From: Lytechinus variegatus
Lineage: Eukaryota; Echinodermata; Echinoidea; Temnopleuroida; Toxopneustidae
Length of the DNA stretch: 64,000 bases
Assembly (NCBI RefSeq): GCF_018143015.1
Contig: NC_054751.1
Span: 25,464,783-25,528,782 of the forward strand
Reading direction: 5' to 3'
The notes under the pieces are model-generated. The model saw only the letters and a program-made list of their open reading frames with translations. It had not been told where the DNA came from and searched no databases. Shown in pieces: positions 22,114 through 36,800 of this stretch. The position numbers and the translations under genes are program-made. Positions within the stretch are counted from its first letter, which is position 1. Each line of letters begins with the position of its first letter.

Positions 22114-24480
22114 AAAAATAAGGGTGGTTTGAAAGACTAGCTGGTCAGTGGTCAAACGTATTTAGGGTATGTTTTTCCCCAAAAACTTTTTTTTAATTCT
22201 CTTTTCTTCCACATCGGTATATGGGTGTTGATCCCCAAATATTTCAGATATAGGGTCGATGGCCTGTGTTATCATCCCCCTCAATAATTCAAGGTCGAAA
22301 AATTATAATATTTTAACATGATGAATCACATGACAAGTTATATAAATTATATTGTTTGATTTGATTTGATTTGATTTTATTGATTTCCGTTTCACAACAT
22401 AAGAATGATAAATATAACATGACAAGGTCGAAAATACTGCAAAACATAATAAAATATATATAACATAATCTTAGACTTAAACTTAGACTTGTTGTTGTTA
22501 TTATTGTTATCATTATTATCATCATAATCAATAATTATGATGATAACCATGATGATGTTAGCGATGGTTATCTAATTCATGCATAACAAATATAGGCCTA
22601 ATATTGTTTTGCCTATAATTTTCTTATGAGCAAAACGATATTATATTTGTTTTGTTTATTGATGTTGAATGACACAATTCCTTTTAGAAACTGTTACAAA
22701 CAGATGGATGGAGAAAGAAAAAAAAACAGTGTAGGATGAAATAGGAATAACATGTTTTGGCCTATATGGTCATATTTTTATACATGACAAAATCTTCTTT
22801 GAATTGCCCCTTCCCGCAACCAAGCGCATGGGGTCTGGTTCCTTTGTTTTACCACCATTTGGAATGTCACTTCATTTTTGTTAGCCTTTTTTTTCTTTAT
22901 TCAACTTCATTGAGTAAAATAAAGCGATCGAAGAAAATACAAAAGAAATGATGAGCATTGAAATTTTAATGTATAAAATATATATAACCTAGTGAAAACC
23001 TAGTGTCAATTTTTCTCATTTTCAGGTCATCATGAACTTTCAAAAACTCTTCAGCTCGCGCTTTGCGCTCGCCATTATTGGTATAATCCGTATACTATAC
23101 ACTGTAAAAAAAATATATATATGAATTAGTAGTTAACACTTATATGTATGTAAGTAGAATTTATTATTTTTTATTATTTCTCGATTTTTTTCAGTCCGTG
23201 AGATTACAATTGTCTTTTAATTTAATTTATTTGATTTACTTGAGTTATTTGGGTTCAATATACAGTTGCAAAAATTCGATTAAGTAAATCTCACTCCAAT
23301 TAGGCAAAGATAATTATTACTTATATTCATGTTGAATGTGCTTCGGAGTTCGGAATGGAATTTAGGGAAATGGAATAAAAAGGCCGCGCCGAAACACTAG
23401 ATTCCCTAGCACACGCTGTGATGAAAAAAAACAACAACAGCAAAGTGGGAGTCAGGTGCAGTGATGTCCCCCTCAACTTGGCTGCACGTCCAAAATAATA
23501 AATAAAAAAGGTGTAGATAAGAGAATAAGAGGTAGGAAGGGATAGAGGAAAGTAGATGAAGGAAAATCAAAAGAGGAAAAGAAGTGAACAAAATTAAAGA
23601 GGCATTCACATTATGGAATCGTTTTCAAGTCAATATGAAAAAAACAACAGTTTGTTCAGCTGTATGAGCATTTGCGACCATTTCCTTTTATTCAAAATCG
23701 CAGCAGTCGTCGCAAATAGTTTCGAGATCAGTGAAGGTCCGTCCAAAATTAGCAAAGTTATATGTTTGGTCCCTCGGAGAGGACTTAAGTTGTTGGTCCA
23801 ATGATTGCTCACTAAAAAATACCCTCATTCTTTTTACTCTGAGCGGTCTTAATACCGTCACCATCTTTTTTTATCATTGTTTTTATCATTGGTAAGTATG
23901 CCTAAAATCAATCTTAATCACAAAATTGTAAACAATCATAAAACGGACATATACGTCTTGATCAATTCGTTAATTTTTTGTTATTGATTAATACTTTTTA
24001 CATCAATGAATTTTTCTTATCATTGCCTTATTTTCCCCCATAATTTCTTCATAATGATTTTTACACATTTTTACTCATTCATTAAGAAAAGGATGCTGAG
24101 TTTTAATTTGTTTTTTACCACGAAAACCATTATACGGAGTTGCATTTTCAGGGGTGCCCTATTTATAGGGGCGTGCAGTGGGGCGGCTGATCCCTGCGAT
24201 TATCCAAGGGATATTGGAAAGGGGAATATGAAAATAAATTGTTAGAAAAAAAGAGGACGACAAAATTGATGAAGAGTGAAGGAGATACATTTGGTACGTT
24301 CATCTGCCCCCTCCCCCTGCATCATTTTCGCGCCGTATTGACATGGTCTCCACGAAAAATAAATAAATAATTTTCATTTCTGAAGAAGTTTTATATCATG
24401 CTGATCTTATTTGAAGACCCATTTAATTTTTTTAAATCAAATTTTAAATCAGGGTCTGTGCTTGCAGACTAGCGGGCAGT
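22114..24480. other. Spacer between ACCS and BNIP3, no gene recognised
   Basis: AT-rich. Contains a (TTGAT)n run at about 22350-22380 followed by sequence like the 3' tail of a non-LTR retrotransposon on the - strand, ATT/ATC microsatellites near 22495-22555, and a single GCTCGCGCTTTGCGCTCGC motif near 23054 that matches the satellite unit inside the element at 50731-51750. Nothing else was recognised. Confidence 0.5.
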
Positions 24481-24499
24481 TTGCAGGGACGGACCCGCG

Positions 24500-24897
24500 A
24501 CCCCAGTTCGGCACTGCACGTGCGTCATACATGACAATCGTGTATAAAGGACGAGGGGTACCACATAACTGTATAGTACGGCCCCTTATTTCTATACATC
24601 ACAACGTGATTATCAGATATATTTGAGTATTATAGCTTTAAATAATTTTCCAAGAATAAGTAATTCTATTAATTGAATTCACAAATCCTTCAATACATGC
24701 TCCATCACCAGAGGTCCACTGTATTGAAATAAATGTTTTGATGTCCATCTTCAATAGGTCATGCAACCCCGGTCGCAATAATACGGAAGCAAAACACAAA
24801 ACGTCACACGTAAACAATAATCGTATGAGTTTTGCAGCTGTGATCAGAAACGGATCAAAACAAAGCACATATTTTAGAAGAAAGGAGGGTTTTCAAG
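24500..24897 (+). promoter_or_regulatory. Probable BNIP3 promoter and 5' UTR with HIF- and FOXO-type motifs
   Basis: The stretch upstream of the BNIP3 ATG contains GCACGTGC (CACGTG at 24517-24522, which includes the RCGTG core of hypoxia-response elements), an ACGTCA half-site at 24801-24806, GTAAACAA (24810-24817, FOXO-type) and ACGGAAGC (ETS-type, about 24783). BNIP3 genes in vertebrates are known targets of HIF-1 and FOXO3; that these copies are used here is inference. The transcription start is not located. Confidence 0.45.
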
Positions 24898-27800
24898 ATG
24901 ACTTCTACTCCTAGGAGTGAGCACGATGATTCTCTTAATGGTAAGGACATTCAAAAATTATTGATCAGTCACAATTCTTCGTGAATTCCTTAACATCTGA
25001 CCGTATTTTGTACGAGTTGATTGAGCTCCGCGCCGTTTCTTGTTGTTGTATTTGCCCGTCTACCCGCCCGCTGCACCGGGAGCGACTGTGCCTTGTGTGA
25101 TGGCACACACAGCTCAGCTCAGAACAGTGTGGCAGACTGGCAGAAAGTTGAATGACAATAAATGAACAAAAAAGAAGCCATAGTTTCTTTGTTCATCTAA
25201 TTTTGGTCAGAACATTACAGGAGGTTTTAGATAACTATTTCAAGTAAATATATTTGTAGGTTTTCCGATCTTTACTTCTGGTAATTGACAATTATCTAGA
25301 CCATAGACAGTTTAAACTTCTTGTGAGACTTTACGTGCGTTGAGAAATGGAGGTTTTAAATCTTTCCCCCCACCATGCCCACCAAAATTTATCCAACAGA
25401 TGTTAAAACCATTTCCATTGATTTTTCTTCCACTACTTCTGTAGGCAGTTTGTTCCAGTGCAGATCTTCGATTTAAACTACTACTGGGCCCCATTGCATG
25501 AAACTTCAAAGTTACTATTTTGGTAAATTTGCCATCTAATGGTGATTACCAGCGAAAAAAATACACGAGAGCGCTGAGCGATTTCGCTCCCGTAAGCTTT
25601 GGAATCGCGCTCGCAAACCCTATAGAGAGAGCGATCGGGAAAAAAGAAATCGCTCCCATGATCTTGTGAAGTTGTGTACGTGTACAGTAGATCTAGTGTC
25701 TTTGGTACAGATACTAGCTCGTCCATACGTCCGACTCTGCCGTCTTCCCTTCGTGCGTGGGCCATAACGTGCACGTAATGTACCATTCACCCTAAAAAGC
25801 TCAACGCAATGAGCGCTAGTATGCGATCAGTATGCGATAGATTGCTTGGGATTGTTTGCTAGTGGAATCGTTTTCCAGGCCGAATCGACTGAGCTGAGGC
25901 TAGGCAAGGCCGAGATGACACGGAGATCGAGAAAACATGGAGCGCTTCCTAATAAAAAAACACCGGCTCCGGCCTCGTCGACGCTGCCAGATCACGTCGT
26001 ACTCGCAGACAAATCTTCATCTAAAAAAATACTCGCAAGATGTAAAAGAAAGCCGGTCCAAAAGGAATCAACAATAAAATCATGGAAATTGGACTGGCTT
26101 AGCATCGAACGCAGTTCAGGATCCATAGTTGTCTTCTGTCAGGCCTGTCGTCGGTCGTATGCTGCTACCTCCGCCTCCGGTCCCCGTTGGAAAGGGGTAG
26201 TTGTAGGGGATCAGTTTGTTTCAGGCTCCTCTCATGTGAAGCAATTAGCATTTGTTCCTAAGGAAACTGCACACCAAATTATGCTTATTTATTAATCAAA
26301 ATCCATGAGAAGTGTTCTCTTTTCTATTGGATACTGTACAAAAAAAATTGAATACCAGCCTTTAATGTATTATTTTACATTTGTCTAGACATCTCTCATC
26401 TCTTCTTTCAAAGTTTCAGGATCGCTCGCACAGCCACATTAAAACTTGATGATCAGATTTTTCACAATAGCATTGAATAAAGACAAATGGCAATATATAT
26501 CTATAAAGTATGTGATTCATTACTTTTATTAGTAAAAGAAATAGTACAGATGGCCCATTAAAACAAATGGCATTATTGCAATCATTACTTTTGTTGGTAA
26601 AAGAAATAGTACGGATGGCACATTACAACAGAACAAACAATACTTTAAATTCAACATGTGTAAAATGATAATTACAAATGGTATATCTTTCGTTTTTTTT
26701 TTAATTTAAAAATTGGCTCTTGCAAATTCAAAAATGGCTCTTGGAAATTGAAAAATGGCTCCCATAAATTTGTGACCAGTTCGAAAAATGGCTCCTTAAA
26801 AAAAAAAGTATTTTTTCCCTGGTAATTACCATGGTTATGCTGATCAATACTACCAATAGCCAAAACAAGGATTCCATGCAAGTTACCAATTGATGGCAAA
26901 GTTACCATAATGCCTGGAAACTTTTATGCAACGGGCCCGGCAGGTGTATGAATATTGCAGGCAAGTTCATTCAGAGGAATGTCATTAACTCTGCTCTTAA
27001 TTTTGCTATATTTCCCTTATAACTTCAGAATCATGGGTGGAGCTACAGTATTCCCAACATGGGGGCGTGAATGACCCCCTCCTTAGCCTAGAATCCGGAG
27101 GGGGTAACAACGGAGGATCCAGCACCCCCTACAGCACTGGATCGGGGAACGGCAGGCATGGGGGCATCCATTTTGGTACCAACATGGAGAAACTGTTGAT
27201 GGAGGCACAGAGAGAAAGCAGGTCAACATCCAGGGAGGGCTCTCAAGGAGGAAGGTTTGTATAAATTTTTGCCATCAGTTTAGCCTGGAAGGTGCCTTAA
27301 CAAAATACATCGCTCTTTTCCATGCATGTTTCATAGTGGGCTGGCACAGATTAGGGAAAGGGGGGCAAAACGAGCACATGATCCCTTTTTACTCCAGTTT
27401 TCACTAATAATTTTCAATAATAAATTAATTAATATGCTAGTATGTATCCCCAGGGGAAAAATTACACAGGGGCTCGGAGTGATCTTGCCTCCAAAATGCT
27501 TAAAGAGCCCTGGAAATTGTGAAAATTTAAAAAAAGTCCCAGAAAATACCCATTCACTGCAATATTTATGTTTCCAATGTTTGTAGGAGATTTAGGCAGT
27601 AAGTTGTGATAAGAATAAAAATAAATAATATATTCTAGAAAAAAAATATGTACATGTAGGCCTATATTTCATGCCTGACATCCCCTCTTCATAAAGGTCC
27701 ATTTTACATTTGTATATTTAAAAAAAAAAAGTGAAGATGGTGGTGGTCGTGGTGCATTGTCAAGCTTGTGCCCTGTGCACCACCAGTTGCCAAAGAGATC

Positions 27801-30800
27801 TAACATGTACATACTGTGCAATAATTGAATCTAGTCTAAGTGAATTGAGAAAATATCTGTAATTTAATGGTTCTTGAAAATAAATTCGCAAAATTGCTTG
27901 GCTTCCACACAAAAAATGTATACATCTTAAAGTATGTCCCTTTTTAAGTCTATTTTTGGGGGGGGCATCATTTTTTTATTGATGGGGAAAACGTTAGATT
28001 TTTGATGTGATAAATAATTCAAAAGTTTGTTAATTGTATACTAAGCACTGACTTATTGGCCAAACCCCCACTTAGGAGCTTTTACACAGCAAAGTTCACA
28101 GACACACCCACATCCGGCACAGTTGATGATACTTTGCTTTTCAAAATCCCCGCCTGTAAAAAAAAGATACTCAAGGGGATCAAGCTTTCTCTGCACAACA
28201 CCCCCCCCCTTATTTTTTTACATTAGCACTTAATAGACATAATTCGTAATATTTATAGATTTTCAAGCCTTTTAAAATAAATATAGACTGTCCGCATTGT
28301 GTCAATCAAGCAATGCTATTTTACCCTGTGATAATTGGCACAATATCAAATGTCACTTGCCAAGTTTGAGGCCTGATTGATTATATGTTACAACCTGAAC
28401 ATAGTATTCTGCCATTCATCTGTTCCTCAAAATTTATTTTTGTGCTCGGGTGAAAGTTGGTACATTTTGTTTCTCTGTTGAAGTTTATTGTGTATGTAGA
28501 GCTTATGAGCATGAAAAAAAATAAAACAGGGAGGGATGTGTAGAGACGTCTCAGCTTTTAATTCAAAGGTCAAGTCCACCTCAGAAAAATGTTGATTTAA
28601 ATAAACTTCTAGAGAAAAATAATACTAGCATAATGCTGAAAATTTCATCAAAATCTGATTTAAAATTAGAAAGTTATGACATTTTAATTTCGCTTATATT
28701 TCATATTTCATTTAATAAAATACAAATGAAATAGTGAGTAGATGACGTCATCAGTCTCCTCATTTGCATTCCGACCAAGATGTTCAGACAACTGTTTTGT
28801 GAAATTAGCAAAACTTTAAAATGTCATAAATTTCTTATTTTACATCTGACTTTACTGAAATTTTCAGCATTATGCTTGTTGGATTTTTCTCAGTTTACTC
28901 AAATCAACTTTTTGTTGGAGTGGACTTGTCCTTTGATGGATGAAATATGTTAGGGAGGGATTATTTGTCTTCGAATAAGTTTAAGAAAAAAAAAATTATG
29001 ATAGAAGTACATCTTTTTTCACAAACCAATTTAGCCCCCTCTCTTTTCATCTGATCTAATATGATTAAATTTGATGAGAATTTAAGAAGCACATACATGT
29101 ATGAACTCTCCCCTTGGGATAATTTTGGGATTACATTCTACATGTACATGTACATCCAGTGGGGTGTAATATAGGGTATTTATATTGCGCACATATCCAC
29201 CGTGTTAGGTGCTCAAGGCATTCATAGCGCACACAGCTTTTTAAGGAATTACTTCTTACTGGTACCCATTTACCTCACCTGGGTTGAGTGCAGCATATTG
29301 TGGATCAGTTTCTTGCTGAAGGAAATTACGCCATGGCTGGGATTCGAATTCACGACCCTCTGTTTCAAAGTCCGAAGACGAATCCACTGGGCCACAACGC
29401 TCCACATGTAGTATAGCCAACAAACTTCATGTAGATCTGCATACTGTACATGTACATGTAGGCTTACCAATTATGAAATTTTACTCTTAATTCATACAGT
29501 TTTAAAGGCAAGGTAGTTATCTTAAGACCAAAAAGTGTACTTTTTTCAGCAAATCTACATTTAGGTATATTTTTTGTGAGAAATACAGGAAAAGATCATG
29601 TCATGTCATACAAAAAACATGTACATGTACAGTACTGTATATACTGATAACCATATTCTAGATGATGTTTCAAAATTGATTTGAAGTTCTAGTTTTCTAT
29701 TATGTATTTCAAACAAATATTGGTATTCTGAAGTTTTATTAGAACAATCTTAGGCCTTCATGCTTTGTATTGTATATTTTTACTAACCAAACTTGATTTA
29801 GAAAAAAATGGGTTCAAAGTTTACAAATTCATGCGTCATGTAATAGATACCCTCAAGGTCCTACAAGTTATCAGTGACTAATCTCAAGTGTAAGAGGGGT
29901 TCAGTGATATTATAGATTGCATTGTGATTCAATGATATTGGATAACTTCCAAATTTTTGATGTCTTCATGTAATAAAGGGAGGGGCACAGACTTAAGATA
30001 ATGTACAGTATAATGTAACAAGTGCATGTTTAAATACGTGTGTATTTCATGCAAGGTGCTGAAACTGGCCCCTTTCTAAATAGGTTGTTAATCTGTTTTG
30101 TAAACAAAGGCTGTGTGTGTAAATTCTTAATTGAATTGTTATTTTCTTATCCTTTCCTTGAGCTCCTATGTTGGCCTCTCTCCCTTTCTTAAATTTCCTT
30201 TTTTTTGGGGGGAGGGGTATGTACATTGAGGAGAGACATCTACATGTAGAAACCCATAAAAAAATAATGGTCAATGATGGGCAGTGGGATAATGTGCTTG
30301 GGAATATTATGTAACCTCTCAAATTTCATTAATATTTATAGTTAAAGGGAAAATACTTGTAACAAGGTTGTGTATATAGTCTTTTACCCTAAAAGATAAA
30401 ATTCTTGCCCCACACACAAAAACAAATGTGGAGCAGTCAAACAAAAATGCATTTCAATTATTCAGCAATAAAAGCTTTTTCCTATCAGATTACATATTTT
30501 CAAGAATGCACATTTGCATTCTGTAAATGAAAACAAATAAAGCAGAAAATAACTTTATTTTTGCCGATGATTTGTGGCCATGGCAGATTTTGTTTTTCTT
30601 TCATGTTCATCTTTATCTGTAGCTGCTCACCCCCACTCCCCCCCCCAAAAAAAAACTTACAGAAAAACTCTGTCATTGCCATAGGGACAAAGTTTGAGGT
30701 CAGTCCACCTTGGAAGTTGGACTTTGCTTCTTGAATTAAAGGACAAATCCTCCAAATGTTATAGTGAAATAAAAGAAGAAAGTTTTGAATAAATGTTTGA

Positions 30801-33800
30801 CTTAATCCTTAAGAGATTTCGTGATACTCGGGCCTATGATAATTAAGGGAGGCATCCCATCTTGTGATCAGAAATACGTGAGGAGGACGGGCGAATTCAC
30901 CTCTCATGACAGCCAAAATCCCTCTTAAAACTTTGCAAATGGAATGCTTTGAGATCTTTTAGAAAGTTGCCCCAATCATTATTCAGGAACATGTTAGAAA
31001 ATCAGTATTCTACCTCCATGTACGTCAGAGTAATGAGAGCTTTTACAACATAATTTCTCATTCAGTAAAAAAAAGGAGTCCTTGGTATGAAAGAAATACA
31101 TAAAGCCCCAAACTTCAACAATCACCTATTATTGTGACCAAAATAGTCCCTAAGAATAAAAACTGTTTCCTACTCTGTTGCAAATTTATCATTGTTTTTT
31201 CAATGAATGTTCTTTTAAATGAAAACAATTTGCTTTATTGATGATCAAAGCCTTATAATAATCATATAATCCTCCCGTATTACTAGACTGAAACCTTAAC
31301 CTTTCCTCTGTAGCTCAATTGCACCCCAACCCAATTGAACTTGGTAATCCCTGAGCATGCCTACGTGCTGATATGCCAGACATTCCACAGTTTTCGTCTG
31401 ACTCAATTCATGTCCCCAGTATGATGCCCTTGATCGAGGACATACGATGTAGTTAATTTAATGAGACAGAAGAGAGTTGAAGAGCAGGTCGCGAGGATGA
31501 AGTTCTTGAGATAACCTCAATTAACCCAGTTCCCTTCTTGTATCCCATCAAGGAGCAGCCATTTCTCCACTGTTAATTAAATTATGAGACAATTGTTTTG
31601 AACTACATGTACATCAAGTATTACTAACCCAATGGCTCTCAAACTTGGTATCCTCTGTTTACTTTATGAACGTTTTTTCAATTAAAAGCAGATTTATAAA
31701 AAAAAATAAATATGCTAGGATACATGCATGTAAAATCATCAGTAAATTGTTTTGAACATTCATCCACCAGGCCCAAAACTTTGATATACATGTACATGTA
31801 AGCAGAAAAACGAAGGTCATTGCTCATTCTGTGGGATGCACAACTAATGCTTTCCATTTTAAACATGTGCATTTTCAAATTTTACGGGGTGCGCCTGCAC
31901 CTTCAGCCACCCAACCCCCCCCCCCCTCCTGGATCCGTGCCTGCTAACATGTATACCCAGTTGTTGTGTATCTGGACGGGTTATGTGTCCGGACGATCAA
32001 TTTTAGAATGTCATATGGAAAAATTTACCAGCGAAGTATCATCAATTTTTAGTACAGAATGTTAGGAAATATTATAAAGAACAAAATAGAAAATGATTAC
32101 AAGTAATGAATTCATATTTTTAGTGTAATCCACAGACAAAAAAGAAGGCTTCAAAAAGATAAAGTGTCCGGACTCCCGACCCCCCCCCCATCCCACATGC
32201 GTACCTAATTCCATTCTCAATTGTCCTGCTTTGTGGTCCTTTATTCTTCAAATGCCCATCTACAATGTAGTATTCTAAATGTACTCCCAGTAGGTATTAG
32301 AGATTAGAAGGGCAAGATTTATAATTTTGATATTTCTTTATAAACTAAGATTTGAGCTCTTCAAACATCATTGATACCTTCTCTTCCTGCTTTATTATTT
32401 CCCTTTCCTGAACCTATTTCCTGCTGACCGAGCCAGTAGCCAGGGGGTTCCGGGGGGGGGGGGGATTCAATCAATTCCCCTAAAATTTCCAAAATTAGGG
32501 AAAATGTGTGGAAAAGTAGGAGAGTAGGAAAGAGAGAAGAAGAATCGAACCCCTTAATTGAAATCCCTTGCTGCACCCCTGCAGATGATCTTGTTGGTCT
32601 AACTCTGACCAGCTTAAGTCTTCTTAAAGGGGAAGTTCACCCTGAAGAAAACTTTGTTGTAAAAATAGCAGAAAAAATAGTAAAAAATATTGGTGAAGGT
32701 TTGAGGAAAATCCATTAAAGAGTAAGAAAGTTATTAGAGTTCAAAGTTTTGGATTTGTGACGTCATAAACGAGCAGCTGCCCCATGTGTTATGTAATATA
32801 AAATGCATGAATTTCAAATTTTGTATGGTTCCTGATGACTTAATTTTGTTTTCTTTTCATGATCGGGTGTGAAACGATTTGTCTATTGATATACAAAGGT
32901 TACAGTGAAAACCATTTTCAATTTTTTAAGAAAATGACATTTCATTGATTTTTTACCATTCGCTATGTAGGAATGCTGCTCGCATATGACGTCACAAATC
33001 AAATAATTGAAATTCTAATAACTTTTTAATTACTCGATGAATTTTTCTCAAACCTTCGGCAATATTTTTTATTATTTTTTATGCTATTTTTACAATAAAC
33101 TTTTTGTCAGGGTAAACTTCCCCTTTAATAGGTACAGTGTATTTGTTTTTTCTTTAAAGAAAAAAAAATCATCCTTTGTCATGTGCTTCAACCACTACAT
33201 GTATGCCCTTATGGAAATATGCCAGTATACTGTATAATATGAAATACATGTAGGAATCTCTGCACTATAAATGTAGGTCTGCAATGTCTCTGTTTTCAGC
33301 CTCTGTCGTTTCATCTACCCTATTTTTCTTGGGATATTTCAGGGTTGGCAAGTACATGTACAATGTATGTGTATATATGTGTAACATGGCTATACATGTA
33401 GATTAACATTATAATCAGTTTTTACTTGAGGCAGGAGAAAGGAGACAGTAGTCAAACTTCCATATAGACTGGGACAAGGGAGTTGGGAGAGATAATATCA
33501 ATCCATACCATAAAGCCGTTTTCAGACAGAGGCAGGAGTTTATTAAAGACCCTGACTGGTGTAAAAACAATCATATATCAAAATAAAGGTAATGATTCAT
33601 ACAATACAAATATTACAAAAATATTACATATCTCCTTCCAATAATTAAAAATATTAAATAAAATCAAAGAAACTGCTCCTCCAAAGTACGCTTCGATTGA
33701 GCACCCCCACGTCGCCTGGAAATGATGACGTCACGTTGTGTCTGGAGGGTTGTGATTCCATAGGTTTGTGTACAAAAGCATTGGGTATTTTCTTCCATTT

Positions 33801-36800
33801 CCATGTTATGAATCCATTTTTTTTACGTTTAAAGGTGAAAATGGCACTCAAAATTATTCACTGTTCAAATTGTTGTAAACCTACAACTATTCAGTACCTT
33901 TTTTGTGATTTCTCTGTTTGGCTCTTATTGGGCCTAAATTGCTATGTCAGGAAAAGTTGTTATACATAATCTAAATGCAGATAGAATTGAAATCTGCGCC
34001 AAATAAGCAGGAAATAAAATAAGGCAAAAACTAGTTCAAAACTGTAGATTTCATAAATTCAAGCTTGTGGGAAAAAATATATGTGATATCCCTCTGTGAT
34101 AGGAGTGAAGAGAATGAAATGCTTCATCTGGAAAGCAAAAAAATCACCCAGTTTTTCTGTGTACAAACCTATGGAATCACGACGCTTCTTACACAACGTG
34201 ACGTCACGGTCTCCAGGCAAGTGAAAAGCACAATAAAGCCTATTTTCTAAGCGGGGTTCGAAGCCCGCTAATTGGAATATTCTTAATCAAAATACTCAGC
34301 TGGGAAGTGGTGAAAATGAATAAAGCATACCTTGCTGTATTTAGTAGCTTATAAGCTTTCGATTGGTATATAATTTTTCAATTTCATTTTCGGGTCCGGT
34401 CTGGATCTTTAATGAGCGGCTCACAGACAGCATCCAAAGATATTCAAAACTTGTAGATAATTCACTGTATTTTTCCCATGGGACATACTTCATGGTTTGG
34501 TAGTATTAATAGCAGGGAGAAAAGATAGAGAGTTAGAAGCAGGGAGGGGCAAGGGGCATGCACCTAGAGTCTGCTGTGCAAACCCTTCACTCAAGTTTTG
34601 AGGGTCTGAATCTGCAGCCTACTCATGCCTGAACAGCAAGTTTTGTATGTGCTAGTCTTTGCATGGAGCCACACTTGTTGATCAAAGTTTCAATCAGGGT
34701 CTGTGCCTGCAGACTAGCATGCACTGCATACACCATATTCATTGGGTGAGGGGCTGCAGAAAATAAAGGCTGCGGAAAGTAAAGGATTTATTTAAAAAAA
34801 AAACTTTCAAAAAGATGGGGTTTTAGTCAGAAGTCAGATGTCAGTATAAAAGAAAGAAAGTGAGAGAGTATGGAAAGGAGGAGAGATGAAAGTAGAGAAA
34901 AGAGGCGGGAAATAAAAAGGACAATAGCGATGGAGATAAACAGAGTATTTGTTGGGGGAGATGCAGAGAGGGGGGTGTTGGGAGTGAGGGAGGTATAGAC
35001 CAATATACATGAAAAGTGGAGAGGTATAGAGAAAGAGTGGGGAGAGCAAGGGATACGGATACATTTATTGTATTTGTATATCTGCAATAATGATTAATGA
35101 ATGAGATACTTTTGGTGAGATCCAACTTTGACCACCACCTGCTTCCAGACAAAGTGCACAAAATATAATATCAAATGGGTATCGATCACCACATGTAGGT
35201 GTACATGTATATATGTAATACATGTATATACCACAGAAATGACTCCTGGCAGTAGAAGTGATAATACTTCAATTCATTATTTTTTTTTTGTATTTATTTT
35301 TTTTCTTCCATTTTTCCAGCCCTAAAGGTCCACCCAGCCCAGTTCTAAGTTCCAACCCAAGTGCACCTGGATCTATATACAGTAATGGGTCAGGAGAAAA
35401 ACAGGTGAGTGAAAATAATGTAACTAGGGTGTCCGCATTATCATCATCTTTATCAACATTGTTACCGTCATCTTCATTCCCATCATCATCACCATCATCA
35501 CAATCACCATCATCATTACCATCATCACCACCACCATCATCACCGTCTCCACCATCATCTTACCTCATCATTATCTTTATCATCATTATCTTCATCATCA
35601 TCATCACCACCACCGTCATCATCACTTCTACCACCACCACCACCAAAATCATTACCTACAGGTTTATAATTACTGATATCATCATCATCAAAATCATCAC
35701 CATCATCATCATCACCACCACTTCCATCATCATCACTACTACCACCACCACCAAAATCATTACCTACAGGGTTATAATTACTGATATCATCATCATCACT
35801 TCTACCACCACCACCAAAATCATTACCTACAGGGTTATAATTACTGATATTATCATCATCATCATCATCACCACCACCATCATCATCACTTCTACCACCA
35901 CCACCAAATCAATACCAACATCATTATCATCATCATCAACTCCACCACCATCCAGTCTGATCATCATCTTTCATCACCACCAGTATATCTCCAACCAGTG
36001 TTCACAGAGAATAAGATTACCAGTTATTTGTGTTCATTGATATTTTTTCTCTTTACACATCATTATCCAGCATGGAGTACCGGTCCTGATGGGACAAGGT
36101 GAAGCAGCCAAAGGGAGGGAGGAGAACTGGATCTGGGACTGGTCAAGCAGGCCGGAACCACTCCCACCAAAGTAAGTCCAGGGGACCCTCTCACAAAAGT
36201 TGTCGGCACTGACAAGTTTTCATTATCCGAGAGCTACCAAAGTAACAGTCAAATACCTATGCTTCTCAGCCGATCGAAATCAAGACTAGTGGTCAGATCT
36301 GATGACAAATTCTGATGAAATGACCCCTTTAGTCTTAAAAACCATTACATGAAAGTTGTCAGCACTGACTAGCTGTCTGTGATTCTCAGCCGTTCAAAAC
36401 CAAGGCTACATGTAGTCATCGGATCTGGGTCCCGTGACACAGACTAGCAATTAATTGTACACTTTATTTTTATGATTGATTGTACCTTATACTTGATGTA
36501 TCAATCATTTAAAAAAAACATTCTAAGATCATTGCTAGGCATTTTGTTACCTGCCCCTTATTACTTGTCAGACAACAAATATTGATGAAACGCCCCCTTG
36601 AGTCCAGGACCCTCTGGCATTCTGATCACTTGCGTAGGAGAGGGAGGAAGGGGCAAAGTGCCCCCCCCCCCCTCCCTCTGACTCTGACAGAATTCTGATG
36701 AATACTTGTCAGAAAACTCCAGCAAATGCTCTAAACCTTTGACATCTCTTTTTTTTTTGCCCCTCCTGACAAGACTTTCCAGGTATGCTGCCACTGATAT

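Larger units (their letters stand above)
25486..26938 (+). mobile_element. DNA-transposon remnant with GGGCCC inverted ends, in BNIP3 intron 1
   Basis: Left end GGGCCCCATTGCATGAAAC, inverted right end GGGCCCGTTGCATAAAAG. Further inside, both arms share sequence like TTTGCCATC...GGTRATTACCA. About 1.45 kb. It contains the zinc-finger-like frame at 25846-26295 and a run of 'aaaatggctcc' words at 26705-26800. No target duplication was found, so the ends are approximate. Confidence 0.55.

Noticed and set aside
34846-35058. Ser/Leu-rich - strand frames of 76-106 aa
   Set aside because: Compositional translation of a GA-rich tract inside BNIP3 intron 2.
35258-36040. 260-aa open frame, Ser/Thr/Ile/Pro-rich
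   Set aside because: It is a translation of ATC/ACC trinucleotide repeats; the only coding part is the BNIP3 exon 35320-35404, and its true frame differs beyond the donor.
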